A stretch of 64,000 bases of DNA from Antennarius striatus. Taxonomy: Eukaryota > Chordata > Actinopteri > Lophiiformes > Antennariidae. Both the position numbers and the translations under genes were made by a program. The notes beneath the pieces were generated by a model, which saw only the letters and a list, made by a program, of their open reading frames with translations, searched no databases and was not told the origin of the DNA. Position 1 is the stretch's first letter. Every line of letters begins with the position of its first letter. The stretch spans positions 25,037,501 through 25,101,500 of the forward strand of contig NC_090782.1 of assembly GCF_040054535.1 (NCBI RefSeq), read 5' to 3'. Shown piece after piece: positions 24,766-36,851 of the stretch.

Positions 24766-26504
24766 ATCCTTGAGCTTGAACTGACCACATCTAATTATAG
24801 TCTCTATTTCCCATCCTGAAGGAAGGCATTCTGAAACGGGCTTCGTTTGGTACCAGCTGGCAGCGAAACGCATCCCTTTCCCTTTTTAAATTCGGTCCCA
24901 GAAAATTCAAAATTGAGCAGAAAACACGTCAACGTGACCCGTTTGCGTTGGTCATTGCGTTCGGTGTCGTCTGGTTGTTCTGTCCTTGAGAGCTTTTTAT
25001 TAGAGCACTAAAGTAAACGCCTTTACAGCTCCTGATTCCCTGAGTTTCACAATCCAGTTTGTCCTGAATTAAAATTTGCCAGCAGGGTGGGGGTGATGTC
25101 ATCCAAAGTCTTCCCAATCCATGTGGAACATTTAGAACAAAGTTCATTTGCATTGGTAATAAGATGAATAATCAACCCCCCCCCCTCTCCTGTCAGGTCT
25201 AAGGAGGAGGTCTAAATGAATAAACCAGCACCACAATAGAGAGGAGAGGAGTCTTACCTTTGCTGGTGTGGCCATGAACAAGAAGAACACAGCAGAATGA
25301 AGCCTGATGAGTGAAAGTCTGAGTGTTTCTGCTCCACAGAACGAGGTGGAGACTCCACCGGGGGAGGGAGAGGAGGGCCTGATAAAGGCCCGCTGTCACG
25401 GTGCACTTTGCCCTCTGTTGGGCTGTGATGTGACAGCAGTGCACTCTGGTCCACGACTGGAAGATAAAGTAACGTCTCTCTGTGGGCCACTCCCACGGGA
25501 GTAAACACCAGGATTTCACCCGCTTTTTAAAGTCACTCACATTTGTTGTAAATCAGAGCTTCACCAACAGCAGTGATGGAATGTAAGGGAATATTAAGTC
25601 GTTTACCGTTTAAAAGGATAATGAACACTCTGCAGATTAAAACCTACACTCAAATCCAGCAGTTTGTTTTCATTTAATGCAGGAGAAACATTTGTTAGGT
25701 TGTATTTTTGGCAATTTTAATGTGAAAACGAGAACGGGTAGAGTAATACAGTAATACAGTAATACAGCCTTTATACCACTAGGTGGCGCCATAAGACGAG
25801 TCACAGATCCTCAGCGCTGAACCCGGACAAACTCTGACTCCAGTGACTCACCCGGTGAGTCCTGACAGGAGTCAGCATTCAAGTCATCAAACATGTTCTC
25901 GTTTTACAAGCGTAGCTCTGGAAAAGAGGATCGTTTGAGCGAAATAACTGCAAAATGTGAGGAATGTCCATGTTGCGTTCACTGGTTACCAACGGCTCGT
26001 TTTTCCTGCTTTATTTTTAAAAAGCGATACCTCTCTAAGGATATTAAAACATAATAACGGTAATATAAATATATGAATCATGTCAAGGCTGATAATAATT
26101 ATTCTACTATGTATTACGTAATTATACGGTTATTTGGGGTTGATAAGTCGTGCGAAGACGGCAATTTCGGGACGGCAGGTGTATAAACTTTGATTTTTTT
26201 AGTCGCTCATTTGGTTTTTTAAAATACATGAACATGGATTGAGAAGCTTTATGAACTCATTGCTAAATTAACTTTTTTTTCCTCGTTTTAAAGTTGCTTC
26301 ATCATTAACCAAAACAAAACAAAAAGTCTACTATAACTGATGAAGGCATTGCGCAACATTAAACTACATTAAAACTCCTAATTTCACGCTATTTTTTTTA
26401 AATCAACGTTAATAATCAGACTCCTCACTATGTTGCATTTGTAATCACGTTTCATTAGGGGTTGTATTTCGTCATATCTTCTGTGACTATAAATTCCGAG
26501 CGTT

Positions 26505-26560
26505 CTAGCGTGACGTGAAGGCGTCATAATTCATATCCAATGAGCCCCGCCCTGGCCACC
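26505..26560 (+). promoter_or_regulatory. Likely phlpp2 core promoter elements
   Basis: A CRE-like GTGACGTGA (26510-26518), a CCAAT box (26537-26541) and a GC box GCCCCGCCC (26544-26552) lie within 45 bp, about 400 bp before the start codon, at the edge of a CpG-rich stretch. No TATA box was seen. Confidence 0.55.
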
Positions 26561-26810
26561 GTGTCCTACTGACCGTCCGTCACTCTCATCCGCCTGTGCG
26601 GCAGCGGACGCGCCTACTCCCGCTGAGCTTCCATGGCGACGGACTAGAAAAGTGTTTCCTGATGTGGAGCAGCCGGTTCGGACCCGTTACCGAGCGAACG
26701 GGCGGGTTCTGAGATGGGACAATGTAGCGCCGCAACTCCCCGGACGAGCCGCTCGGTGCCGCAGCGCTAAGCTAACCAAGTAGCCGCCAAGCAGCGCGGT
26801 TAGCCGCCGC

Positions 26811-26911
26811 CGGCTAACGCGGCTTCCAGCCCGGCTAACGCGGCTTCCAGCCCGGCTAACGCGGCTTCCAGCCCGGCTAACGCGGCTTCCAGCCCGGCTA
26901 ACGCGGCTAGC
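26811..26911. repeat. 21-bp tandem repeat in the phlpp2 5' leader
   Basis: The unit CGGCTAACGCGGCTTCCAGC plus C occurs nearly five times just upstream of the phlpp2 start codon. It is GC-rich and lies in the CpG-rich promoter and leader. Confidence 0.92.
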
Positions 26912-26949
26912 GCTCACCTGCTAGCCGCCTGACGACGTTCGCTAACGGG

Positions 26950-28615
26950 ATGGAAAGTGTGAGGGAAACCGAGCCGGGATCAACTTTCCCGGCACCGCAG
27001 GGGGCTCCCGATCCGGGGAGCGACGCTAATCCCGCCAAACCGAGCGGATTACCACCGCTGTCCGCGGGAAGGAGACCCTCCATCGGGGAGGATGACGGCG
27101 GCGGCGGCGGCGCGGAGGCGAAGCTGTTCGCGAAGGGGCTGGCGGCCACCTCCCTCCTCCAGATCGCGATCCGGAACGGGATCTACCAGAACCAGGCCGC
27201 CAACGCGCTCGGCGGCGCGGCCAAACACCTCAACATGCCTCCGGTGAAAACGCCCGGCAGCGGCGGCAGCGGCGGCGCCGCTTCCGTCAACTCTCTGCTG
27301 GGCAGGAGGCGGCAGCGGCACCGGCGGAACCGCTCGCTCGGGGCGCCGCCGACCAGCAGCGGCTCCCCCGGCGCAGCCGACGCGGCCACCGCCGCCGCCC
27401 CGTCCCCGCTGAGCACCCTCAGCCTGGACCGGAGGACGTTCCTCCGGCAGAGGCAGACCAAGCAGCTCCAGCCGGCCGACAGGAGCTGGGTGAGGGCGGA
27501 CCCCCGGAGGGGCTGCGTCCACGTCCACGACTGGCTCACGCCCTCCTACCCGCGGCCGGTGCTCTGCTCGGTGGACACCACCGCCGGAGAGGTGGCCGCC
27601 CGGCTGGAGGGGGGCAAAGCAGGGGCGGTGCTGAGGATTACCGGCCGGACCCCCACGTCAGCTGATGTTAACGGTGGTTGTGACGTCATGAGCGGGCAGG
27701 TGGATGACGCGGGGAGTCTCGGTGACGCCGCGGGTTTCGGGACACCCGGGGTGCTGGATGACCACACGGCCAGCAACTCGTCCTCGGAGGTCTACCTGAG
27801 CGACATCGGGACGGACCCGGACCCGGGGTTGGGGGGCTGGTGCTCCGGGTCGGACCTGGAGAGCAGCACCTGTGAGGACGCGGAGCTCCACGACTCCCTC
27901 AGCGACGGTCCGGGCCCGGCCACGGACTCCTCGGTGCCGAGCCCGACCTGCGACAGCGCCCCCGAGGATCCGGACCCGTTCGAGAGCTCCTCGGATGAAG
28001 TGGACCCCGCCCCGGTGGATCCCCACGTGCTGATCGAGCCTCCCCTTAAATGCCCCAGCAGCTCCCAGACCCGCCCCCTCACCAGCCTGGCCCCCACCCA
28101 GCCTGACCCGGAGCCCCCTGGAGGGAGCGGGGGCAGCGGCTGGCCGCGGCCGGGCGCAGCGCGTCCCGGACCGGCTCTGTTCGTGCAGCTGCACGGGGGG
28201 GCCGTGCGCCGCCTGGAGGACGACGAGCGGCCGCTGCGGATCCTCAACGAGTACCTGAGCAACCTGGGGTACGAGGACCCCCGGAGGGTCCAGGGGGAGG
28301 GCATGAACCCGGAAGTGGGCTGCCTCATCCGGTTCTACTTCGGTGAGAACTTTTATTATTATTAATAAATGAGGTGTCAGCTGATTATTATAGCTGCTAA
28401 CAGCTGGTTACGTCATCCTAAAAGAGTCTGATTATTTAAAAACTGTAATGATGGAATCAGTAAATCAATATCGTGATGTCACACACAAGCCCCGCCCCCT
28501 AAAACCGGCTGTTTCTCATAGAATCAAACATTTAACTGTAGGAGGAAAGATGGGGGGGGGGGGGGGGTTCAGTCAAACAGAGGCGATCAGGAGCAGCTGC
28601 AGCTTCATCATGTTT

Positions 28616-28651
<36 letters not shown>

Positions 28652-30245
28652 TCAGTGTGGAACTCAGATTTCACCTCCTCAGTGTTTTGGAGGTCGCTGC
28701 TTCGCTCCGCAAGGTGAGTGAGTCATGTGACGCAGGTGTGAGGAGCCGGGGCTGATGGGAAACGTGTCCCTGTGTCCTCATTGACCCCGCCCTCTCCCCC
28801 CCTCCCCCCCACACACAGGGAAGCCCCGGAGCGCGGGCGGGGCCGAGCGCGCGCAGCTGTCCGGCGTGTTCAACGTGAGGAAGGGGAAGCTGGCGCTGCC
28901 GGCGAGCCGCTGGTCGCGGCGTCAGGTGACGCTGAGCGGCACCTGCCTCATCGTGTCGTCGGCGAGACACGCCCACACCGGAAAGATGCACATCCTGCCT
29001 CTGATTGGCGGAAAGGTGCCGGAAACGCTCGCCTCACGCTTCTGTTCCTTTCGTAACATCGGGATGCTTCAGAGAAGCTGAACGCACTTCCTGCTTCCTG
29101 TTGCAGGTGGAGGAAGTGCGGCGCCACGCCCACTGCCTCGCCTTCAGCTCGGCGGCGCCTCAGAGCCGCGCCTACTTCGTCAGCTACGAGTCGTACGGCG
29201 AGCGTCTGCGCTGGCAGAGGACCGCCTCCAAGGTGGCGTCCCAGCGAATCAGCTCGGCCGACCTGTCCTGCTGCAGCCTGGAGGAAGTGCCGACTCAGCT
29301 GTTCTACAGCCACGACCTCACGCACCTCAACCTGAAGAGCAACTTCCTGTCGCCGCAGAGGGGCGTCGCCGCCCTCTCCAGGTGCGTGGCGTCGCCGCGG
29401 GGACCGGAACCCTTCTTTAAACGCGCCGTTTGTAACCCCGCCCCCCTTGCCCCGCCCCCACAGGTTCTGCCACCTGCGGAGCCTCAGTCTGTCCAGTAAC
29501 GGCCTGACGGCGTTCCCGCCGGCGCTGTGTCACATGGCGTCGCTGACGGAGCTCAACCTGTCCGGGAACCGGCTGTCGGCGCTGCCCGCGGACGTAGGAG
29601 GCATGAGCAGGTGAGGGGGCGGGGCCGGGGCGGGGCCAGGTAGCGCTCCAGACCGACGCCGACGGGACTCCAAGCTGACTCGGCCAATCACAGCCTTCCT
29701 GTTGTCTCTCTCTCCGTGATGACCTTTGACCCCCAGCCTGCAGACGCTCCTCCTGGACGGGAACGCCCTCAGCGACCTGCCGGTGGAGCTTGGCTCCCTG
29801 GGGGGGCTGACCTACCTGGGCCTCTCCTTCAACCGCTTCACCTGCGTCCCCCCCGTCCTGGAGAGGCTGGGGGGGCTGGAGAGGCTCTGTCTGGCGGGGA
29901 ACCAGCTGGGGGGGCTGGAGCTCGCCGCCCTGCAGTGGCTCCCCGTCCGCCACGTCGACCTGCGGTGAGCTAACGGCGTTAGCGCGCGTGAGCTTCAACA
30001 TTTATTCGTCGGTCTTTAACTGACTCCGCCCCCCCCAGGCTGAACCGGCTCCGGGCCGTGACGGGGGGGCCCCCGGAGCAGCTAATCCACGTGACCCAGC
30101 TGGACCTGAGGGACGGGGGGCTGCAGGAGCTGGACGTCCGGCCGCTGCGCCGGCTGGAGCTGCTGCGCTGCGACCGCAACGCCCTGCGCCGCCTGCAGGT
30201 GGCGGCGGAGGCGCTGAGGGGGCTCCACGCCGCTCACAACGGTAC

Positions 30246-30303
<58 letters not shown>

Positions 30304-33300
30304 CCTACTGACCTGCGACCCGTCTGCAGAGCTGGAGCAGCTGGAGGTCGACCCGGCGCCGGAGCTCCTGAGCGTTCTGGACGTTTCCTGGTAGGACGCC
30401 GCTCCCGAAAGCGTCGCCGCCCCGTTTGGGTGGAGTGGGCGGGGCCTCAGCTGTGTGTGTCGTTACAGGAACCGGCTGGGGGGCGTTCCTGAATGGGTGT
30501 GCGACTGCCCCCGCTTGGAGGTCCTGGACGTCAGCCACAACGGCGTGACGGAGCTGCCCGTACGGTGAGCGCCGCGACACGCCCACACAGGCTCCGCCTT
30601 CTTTTCCACCCCCGTTTCATTTCTACCCCCCCCCCCCCAATCAGGCTGATGTCCGGCGGGGGCCTCAGGAAGCTGCTGGCGGGGTGGAACCAGCTGGGGC
30701 GGCTGGCGGAGCGGCTGGAGCGCCCCCTGCTGGAGGTTCTGGACCTGCAGCACAACCGGCTGACGGAGCTCCCCCCCGACCTGTTCATCAAGGCTCAGAG
30801 GTGGGCCCCGCCCCCCCATGCCCCGCCCCTCCCCCTCCCCCCGTCCGCTCCGGTCTCATCGCCGTCGTCTCTCCCGTCGCAGCTTGAGGTACCTGAACGT
30901 CTCGGCCAATCGGCTGGAGAGCCTCCCGGCCGCCAGCCAATCGGAGGACGGCTCCAGCAGCCTGGAGGAGCTGTACGCCACCAACAACAGGCTGACGGAG
31001 AGGTGTGTCCCCCCGCTGACGGGCCACACCCGCCTCAGGGTGCTGCACCTGGCCTTCAACCAGCTGCAGAGCTTCACCTGCAGGTACGTCTGATGATGTC
31101 ACCTGATCCGGGGCGGGGCGTACACTCTGACCCCGCCTACCGCCCCCTCCCCCACAGTAAATTGGCGCGGCTGGAGCAGCTGGAGGAGCTGGACCTGAGC
31201 GGGAACCGGCTGCGGGCGGTGCCCCCCGCCCTCCTGTGCTGCCGCCGGCTGCACTCGCTCGCCGCCCACTCCAACGCCATTGACTCCGCCCCCGAGGTGC
31301 TGCAGCTGCCCGACATCAAGGTGGGCGTCGCCCGGGACCAACGCCACGCCCTCTCCGCCCCCTCCCTTCTTAACCCCGCCTCTCTGCCCCCCTCCCTCTC
31401 CCCCCCGCTAGTGCGTCGACTTGAGCTGCAACGAGCTGACGGGGGTCACCCTCCCCGAGACGCCGCCGCCGAAGCTGCAGGAGTTCGACCTGACGGGGAA
31501 CCAACGCCTGAACCTGGACCACCGCAGCCTGGAGCTGCTCAAGTACGACACGCTAAGAACACGCTAGAGACACGCTAGAGACACGCTAAGAACACGCTGG
31601 AGACACGCTGGAGACACACTAAGAACACGCTAGAGACACGCTAAGAACACGCTGGAGACACGCTAAGAACACGCTGGAGACACGCTAAGAACACACTAGA
31701 GACACGCTAAGAACACGCTAGAGACACGCTAAGAACACGCTAGAGACACGCTAAGAACACGCTAGAGACACGCTAAGAACACGCTGGAGACACGCTAAGA
31801 ACACGCTGGAGACACACTAAGAACACGCTACAGACACACTAAGAACACGCTAGAGACACGCTAAGAACACGCTAGAGACATGCTGACCTCAGCGGTGACT
31901 CCGCCTCTCTCTCCTCAGTAACATCCGGTGCCTCCGGGTCGACCCGTCGCCGTCGGCGCCCTGCGTGAACGAGCGTCACGGGACGCCGGCGGTCTGGAGA
32001 CACGGCTACACGGAGGCGTCGGGCGTCCGGAACAAGTCGGTTTTCTTCCTCCTCCTCGTTGTTCTGGTAAACTCCCAGCATGCCTTGCGGTAACCCCTCC
32101 CCCCCGCCCTCAGGCTGTGCGTGGCGGCGCTGGCGCTGGACGGCTTCTGCGGGATCCGCGAGGCGCTGTACGGCGTGTTCGACGGCGACCGCAACGTGGA
32201 GGTGCCCTACCTGCTGCAATGCACCATGGGAGATGTGCTCGCCGAGGAGCTGCAGCGGGGGGAGGGGGACCACATGACCAACACCTTCCTCACCACGCAC
32301 AGGTAAGCCAACGCCGCGCCCACAACGGCGCTCCCGCTCAGACTCCGCCCCCCCTTGAGGCTCCGGCGTCGCTCTCCAACAGGAAGCTGGGCACCGCCGG
32401 TCAGAGGATGGGCGGGGCCGCGGCGCTGTGTCACATCCGACACGCCCCTTTGGCGCCCGGCGGCTGCTTCACGCTAACGGCCGCTAACGTGGGGCGCTGC
32501 GGCGCCGTCCTGTGCCGCGACGGCAGGGCGGTGCCGCTGTCCCACACCCACACCGTCCAGGAGGAGGCGGAGTACCAGAGGGTCCGGCGCCACAACGCCA
32601 TCATCACCGAGGTACCGGCGCACGCCAGGCTACGCTAGGTGACGTTAGCATAGCATTAGCCGCTAACGGTTTCCCCCTCCCATCAGGATAACAAAGTCAG
32701 CGGCGTGACGGACGCCACCCGGATGATGGGGTACGCCTTCCTGTGTCCGTCCGTCACCCCCAAGCCCCACGTCGCCACGGTGACGCTCACGCCTCAAGAC
32801 GAGTTCTTCATCCTGGGCAGCAGGGGATTGTGGGAGATGCTGTCCCCCGGGGAGGCGGTGGAGGCGGTGCGGAACGTTCCGGACGCTCTGGCGGCCGCCA
32901 AGAAGCTGGTGACGCTGGCGCAGGGGGGGGGCTGCGGCGACAGCCTGAGCGCCGTGGTGGTGCAGCTGAGCATCACCGAGGACTGCTGCGGCTTCTGCGA
33001 GCCGCCGCCGCCGCCCCCCAGCCCGGGTCTGTCCGGCACCCACCCGTACGAAGGGGGCGGGGCCGTGCTGCCGCCGCCGCCCTCCTCGGGGACGGCGAGC
33101 GAGCTGAGCGAGTTCAGCACATCGGAGATGAGCAGCGAGGTGGGGTCCACCGCGTCCTCCGACGAGCCGCCGCTCCCGGTCGAGCCCCCGCCCCCACCGC
33201 CGCACCCCCTCCAGCAGGGGCGGGCTGGCGCTCGGAGGCCCGCCCCCGGAGGCGGGGCCTTGCTGAGGCAGCTGTCCGGCGCTCTGTCGGAGGACGAGGA

Positions 33301-33679
33301 GCCCATCGCCGGCGTCTTCTCCAACGGCAGCCGCGTGGAGGTGGAGGCCGACGTCCACTGCCTGCGTCGCCACGACGACGACCCCTCCCCCGGCCTCGAC
33401 AGGGACGCCCCCCCGACGACGTCGGGGACTCTGGGGCGCCGCGGCCGCGCCAACGGCTCCGTGGCGTGCCGGGGGCGGAACCAGGACCTCATCGAGGAGG
33501 CGGGCGACGCCCCCGTTAGGAAACAGGGGGGGGGCTACTTCAACGCGCCCCCCCAGCCCGACCCCGACGACCAGCTGATCATCCCGCCGGAGCTGGAGGA
33601 GGAGGTCCGGCAGATCATCCAGCAGCAGCAGGAGCTGCACGCCTTCCAGAAGCCCCCGTGCTTCTTCACCCCCCTGTGA
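26950..33679 (+). CDS. phlpp2: PH domain and leucine-rich repeat protein phosphatase 2, 16 exons, complete
   Basis: Ser/Thr phosphatase of the PP2C family that removes the hydrophobic-motif phosphate of Akt and PKC. Exons: 26950-28342, 28819-29015, 29107-29381, 29464-29610, 29737-29964, 30039-30241, 30330-30390, 30469-30564, 30645-30800, 30883-31083, 31158-31320, 31412-31542, 31919-32035, 32114-32302, 32383-32611, 32687-33679. All are GT-AG and together 4779 nt, giving 1592 residues. Order of domains: disordered GC-rich N-terminus, RA-like part (end of exon 1), PH domain (about 477-580), leucine-rich repeats (about 590-1085), PP2C domain (about 1110-1365, [20 protein letters not shown]; later [10 protein letters not shown]), and a low-complexity tail ending in TPL, a PDZ-binding-like terminus. 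The tail wording ([35 protein letters not shown]) and the adjacent marveld3 favour PHLPP2 over PHLPP1. The N-terminal extension makes it longer than human PHLPP2 (about 1320 residues), nearer to PHLPP1. The reading frame of exon 1 is very GC-rich. Confidence 0.94.
28617..28648. repeat. (CA)n microsatellite in phlpp2 intron 1
   Basis: About 15 CA units. Confidence 0.95.
30247..30301. repeat. (GT)n microsatellite in phlpp2 intron 6
   Basis: About 27 GT units occupying most of the 88-bp intron between exons 30039-30241 and 30330-30390. Confidence 0.97.
31543..31890. repeat. 11-bp-based minisatellite filling phlpp2 intron 12
   Basis: Units ACACGCTAAGA, ACACGCTAGAG and ACACGCTGGAG alternate over about 340 bp between exons 31412-31542 and 31919-32035. 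The array starts almost directly after the donor site, so most of the intron is repeat. Confidence 0.95.
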
Positions 33680-34137
33680 GGGGGGCGTGTCCCACCGCTA
33701 GCCCCGCCCCCTCACACACAATGCAATTTTTATAACTTTATTTTGATCAAATCTTCAAACTTTATGGAATTTTTATTTTTTTTTTACCATGTTTTTGATT
33801 ATCGAATGCTTTTTGTTTTTTTTAGAGACTCAGACGCCCCCCCTCCCCCGCCGCCTCAGGGGGCGTCGGCTCGCGGCCCGACAGCCGCTGAGAGTCGGTT
33901 TGAACAGCGTTAGACTAACTCCTAGGAGTTCACGCCGTCACGTGACCCGGTCACGTCGGAGCGTTCCCAATGTTCTCTGAGAGAAAAGACGACGCTCCGC
34001 GTCTGCAGCTTTCACTGTGGTGCTGATGGGGGGTGGGGGGTGGGATAGGCAAGGGGGGGTCGTATGGTTGTTGATTTGTTCTCAGAACAGTGTTACAAAC
34101 GGCAGCAAAGCGCACAACAGAGTTACTTTTGCTATAA

Positions 34138-34143
34138 AATAAA
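34138..34143 (+). terminator. phlpp2 polyadenylation signal
   Basis: AATAAA lies 459 bp after the stop codon. It is the first clear signal on this strand before marveld3. Confidence 0.6.
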
Positions 34144-34235
34144 ACCAAGTTTTCAGATAAACAACCTGTCGACTCGTCTTTCTAACGGAAACTCGTTCAG
34201 CAAAATATTCCTGTTATTTAACAAATCTGATCAAG

Positions 34236-34241
34236 TTTATT
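34236..34241 (-). terminator. marveld3 polyadenylation signal (candidate)
   Basis: TTTATT on the plus strand gives AATAAA for the minus-strand gene, 446 bp after its stop. It would place the two convergent 3' ends within about 100 bp of each other. Confidence 0.5.
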
Positions 34242-34686
34242 TTGTTTATCTTTTTTTTTTTTTAAGATGAGAATTTGTAATTTCTTTCCAGAATTAAATT
34301 TGTTGTAATACTCACTTTGGCCACGAGGGGGAGACAGAGGCCCCACATAGAAGACTTCAGGGAATCTGAAACGGTTCCTACATTAAGAAGCGCATTGAGT
34401 CACATTCACAGGTTTAATTTCAAACTTTCATATAAAACATTTAATCAGGTATAAATGAGTTAAAAATTAAAATTAAAAACAAGTCGGCAGAGAAAAAAGT
34501 TAGACGAAGAGATGATGAAACACTCAAACGCTTCAGGCAGCGGACGCAGGTCCTGGTTCTGGACTACGGAGGCCTCAGAGGGTCACACTTCTTATTCCTC
34601 CACGTGACCTTCAGGGTTTCCGTAGGACGTAGAAAAACCACGGTTTTCATGGCGCTCTAAAGGTAAAAAAACAAGTCCCTCCCCCG

Positions 34687-36160
34687 TCACACGGCGGTGG
34701 TCTCCGCCCTCGGGGGGCGGGCTCGGTCCTGACGCCTCCCCGCCTCCCGCTGGTAGCGCCTCACACCCCTGATGGTCTGGACCGTCAGCACCGTCCCGGC
34801 GGTGTAGAGTATGGCGGTGATGAGCCCGAAGAGCGCCACGGCGGCGTCCGCCCCGCTCACGTCGCACGTCATCCAGGTGTAGCCGTTGCGGGCGTACAGC
34901 CGCTCGCGCTGCTCGCACACCTCGGTGGCGTTCACCCCCATGATGAAGTGCAGGTAGAGCCCCACGGCGACCACGTACGCCAGCGCCCCCCCTGCCTGGA
35001 ACGCCAGCGCGCCGTACAGGAGCCGCCGGGACATCAGGTGCGGCGGTTTGTTCCCGGCGACCACGAACAGCAGCGACAGGACGCCGAGCGTCAGGCTGAA
35101 GGCGATGCCCCCGTAGATGCCCGGCGCCCTCATCTGGCTGTACTGGGCGTCCAGCTCGCGCACCCGCTGCAGCTCCGTGCCCTGCAGGTTGAAGTTGGAG
35201 TTGATGCTGAAGCCGCCGAGGCCGCCGGCCGCCGACAGGCCCGACGTCACCATGTGGGCGGCGACCACGCAGATCAGAACCAGACTGTTGGTCAGAACCG
35301 AGCAGATCAGCACGATTCCTGAGGAGAAACCGCGTTTAAAGAGGAATATTTAGTAAGAAAAATAGGTATCAGCATGGGGGGGGGGGGTCAGAAACGTTTG
35401 AATTACTGTCAATAATAAATAGTTCATCGCTCTATCACAGAATTCATTAATCATTAGTATAATTTATTCATTCATTAACATAATCATTGTATATTTTAGA
35501 GCAACGGAGTCCAGAAGCCGTCTCAGTTCATTGATTAAAGTTTACTTGTTAGCATTAGTTAAATATAGTTGAATACACAATTTGCTTCTTGTATTTAACT
35601 ACAATCACTTTCTCATGTCCACTCTTAACATATTTATATGACTTGAAAATATTAAATAAACCTCCAATATTTATTGTTATGGTTAGAAATAATTTCATCT
35701 TAATAGAAAATTTGTTAATGATGATAAAATCTCTTCTTTTTCTGGGTGAGACGTCGCGATTTATTTGTGTCCATGCCGTCACACTGGTGTCATTTTGCAC
35801 CTGAACGCAACACACTTCCTGTCAGCGACACCACTAACAGGAAGTGACATCATTCAAGAGTTTGAAGAATAAAATTCAAACAACGGTGAGCTTTAATTTT
35901 TCTTTGATAATATTTTTGGTAGATTTTCATTTTTTCATTTTCTCCACCACCACCCCCCCCACGCAAAAAAAAATACAATATATAAATAAGAACTCATTAA
36001 CAAACAAGGTAAAAGTTTTTTTTTATGTACATGTATACATTTTTGTATAAATCTGATCTGACCTCTGGATGTAATCTACTTTCAGAAAATGGTGCCTGAC
36101 TTTGAGAAAATATTTTACTGTTTTTTAATTTCCCTTCACGGATCATAATGGGATATAAAA

Positions 36161-36239
<79 letters not shown>

Positions 36240-36851
36240 GACATTTTATATCTATATACATAAAATTATATCTGTAAAATTAAATTAAAAATTAAAAGTT
36301 CTGCATGAAGTGAAATTAAACTTTCACGCTCCAATCTGAACACATTCCACGGAATGCGGATCTTGATGACCGTGAACGCAACCCACGGCGGTCAGAACCG
36401 TTTCCATGGAGCTCCGTAAACATTCCTGAAGGATCAGGTGACTTCTTCACGACCACGTGACCCTGAACTCCACTAAACCGGTCCGCCCGGTGTCCCAGCG
36501 GGCGGGACCGAACTGCACCGATACCGATACCGAAACCCTCCGGTGCCGCTCACCTCTCCTGGAGCAAATGTTCGTGCAGGTGGACTGATGGTGCTCCACC
36601 CGTGGGACGTCCCGGTGGGGCTTGGGGGGCGGGTCGGCCTCTCTGGGGTAGTACGGGGGCCGGGAGGAGGACCTGCACCGGGAACACGTTCAGAAATGAT
36701 CCACGCACCCCCACAGACCCACCGGATAAGATCCTCCCGGGACGCACCTGTCATCGTCCCGGTAATGGCGGGGCTCCCCGTTCCTCTCCCGGTGGCCCTC
36801 CCCGTTCCTCTCCCGGTGGCCCTCCCGGTTTGCACGGGGCGGACGGCTCAT
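34687..36851 (-). CDS. marveld3: MARVEL domain-containing protein 3, three exons
   Basis: Tight-junction tetraspan membrane protein of the occludin/tricellulin/MARVELD3 group. Exons in transcript order: 36851-36748, 36672-36554, 35318-34687. The junctions are GT-AG and in frame (855 nt, 284 residues). The short N-terminus is rich in Arg/Glu/His (REGHRERNGEGHRERNGE), matching the basic cytoplasmic N-terminus of the family but much shorter than the human one (about 400 residues in total). An in-frame 24-bp duplication of the DNA builds part of it. The MARVEL domain lies in exon 3 with four hydrophobic segments beginning IVLICSVLTNSLVLICVV, GGIAFSLTLGVLSLLFVV, LLYGALAFQAGGALAYVV and AAVALFGLITAILYTAGT. 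Cysteines in the extracellular loop before segment 4 (EVCEQRERLYARNGYTWMTC) are typical. The gene converges on phlpp2, as I recall for human 16q22. The start was chosen as the only in-frame ATG next to the conserved basic stretch; an ATG 30 nt further upstream is also in frame. Confidence 0.9.
35378..35450 (-). mobile_element. Short Tigger/pogo-like MITE fragment F
   Basis: The stretch AAACGTTTGAATTACTGTCA and TAGTTCATCGCTCTATCACA is the reverse complement of the left-centre of copy D. It lies in the second marveld3 intron. Confidence 0.55.
35670..35945 (+). repeat. Interspersed repeat with conserved ACTTCCTGT hairpin, copy 2
   Basis: Aligns with 14610-14875 over about 270 bp, keeping CACTTCCTGT and ACAGGAAGTG as inverted arms with a 15-base loop near 35812-35848. 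It lies in the second marveld3 intron. Confidence 0.75.
36168..36236. repeat. (AT)n microsatellite in marveld3 intron 2
   Basis: About 35 uninterrupted AT dinucleotides, embedded in AT-rich sequence. Confidence 0.97.

Larger units (their letters stand above)
22224..26500. other. Intergenic region between divergent tns3 and phlpp2
   Basis: Upstream of both genes. Contains the 30-bp minisatellite, one CA microsatellite and AT-rich unique sequence. Non-coding 5' exons of tns3 may lie here but were not identifiable. No additional gene was recognised. Confidence 0.6.

Noticed and set aside
32663-33640. 325-codon minus-strand open frame opposite the last phlpp2 exon
   Set aside because: It is a shadow of a GC-rich coding exon; no homology, and the plus frame carries the conserved PP2C and tail.
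26950-33679. Assignment as PHLPP1 because of the long N-terminus
   Set aside because: The C-terminal wording and the adjacent convergent marveld3 fit PHLPP2 better; the long N-terminus alone is not decisive.
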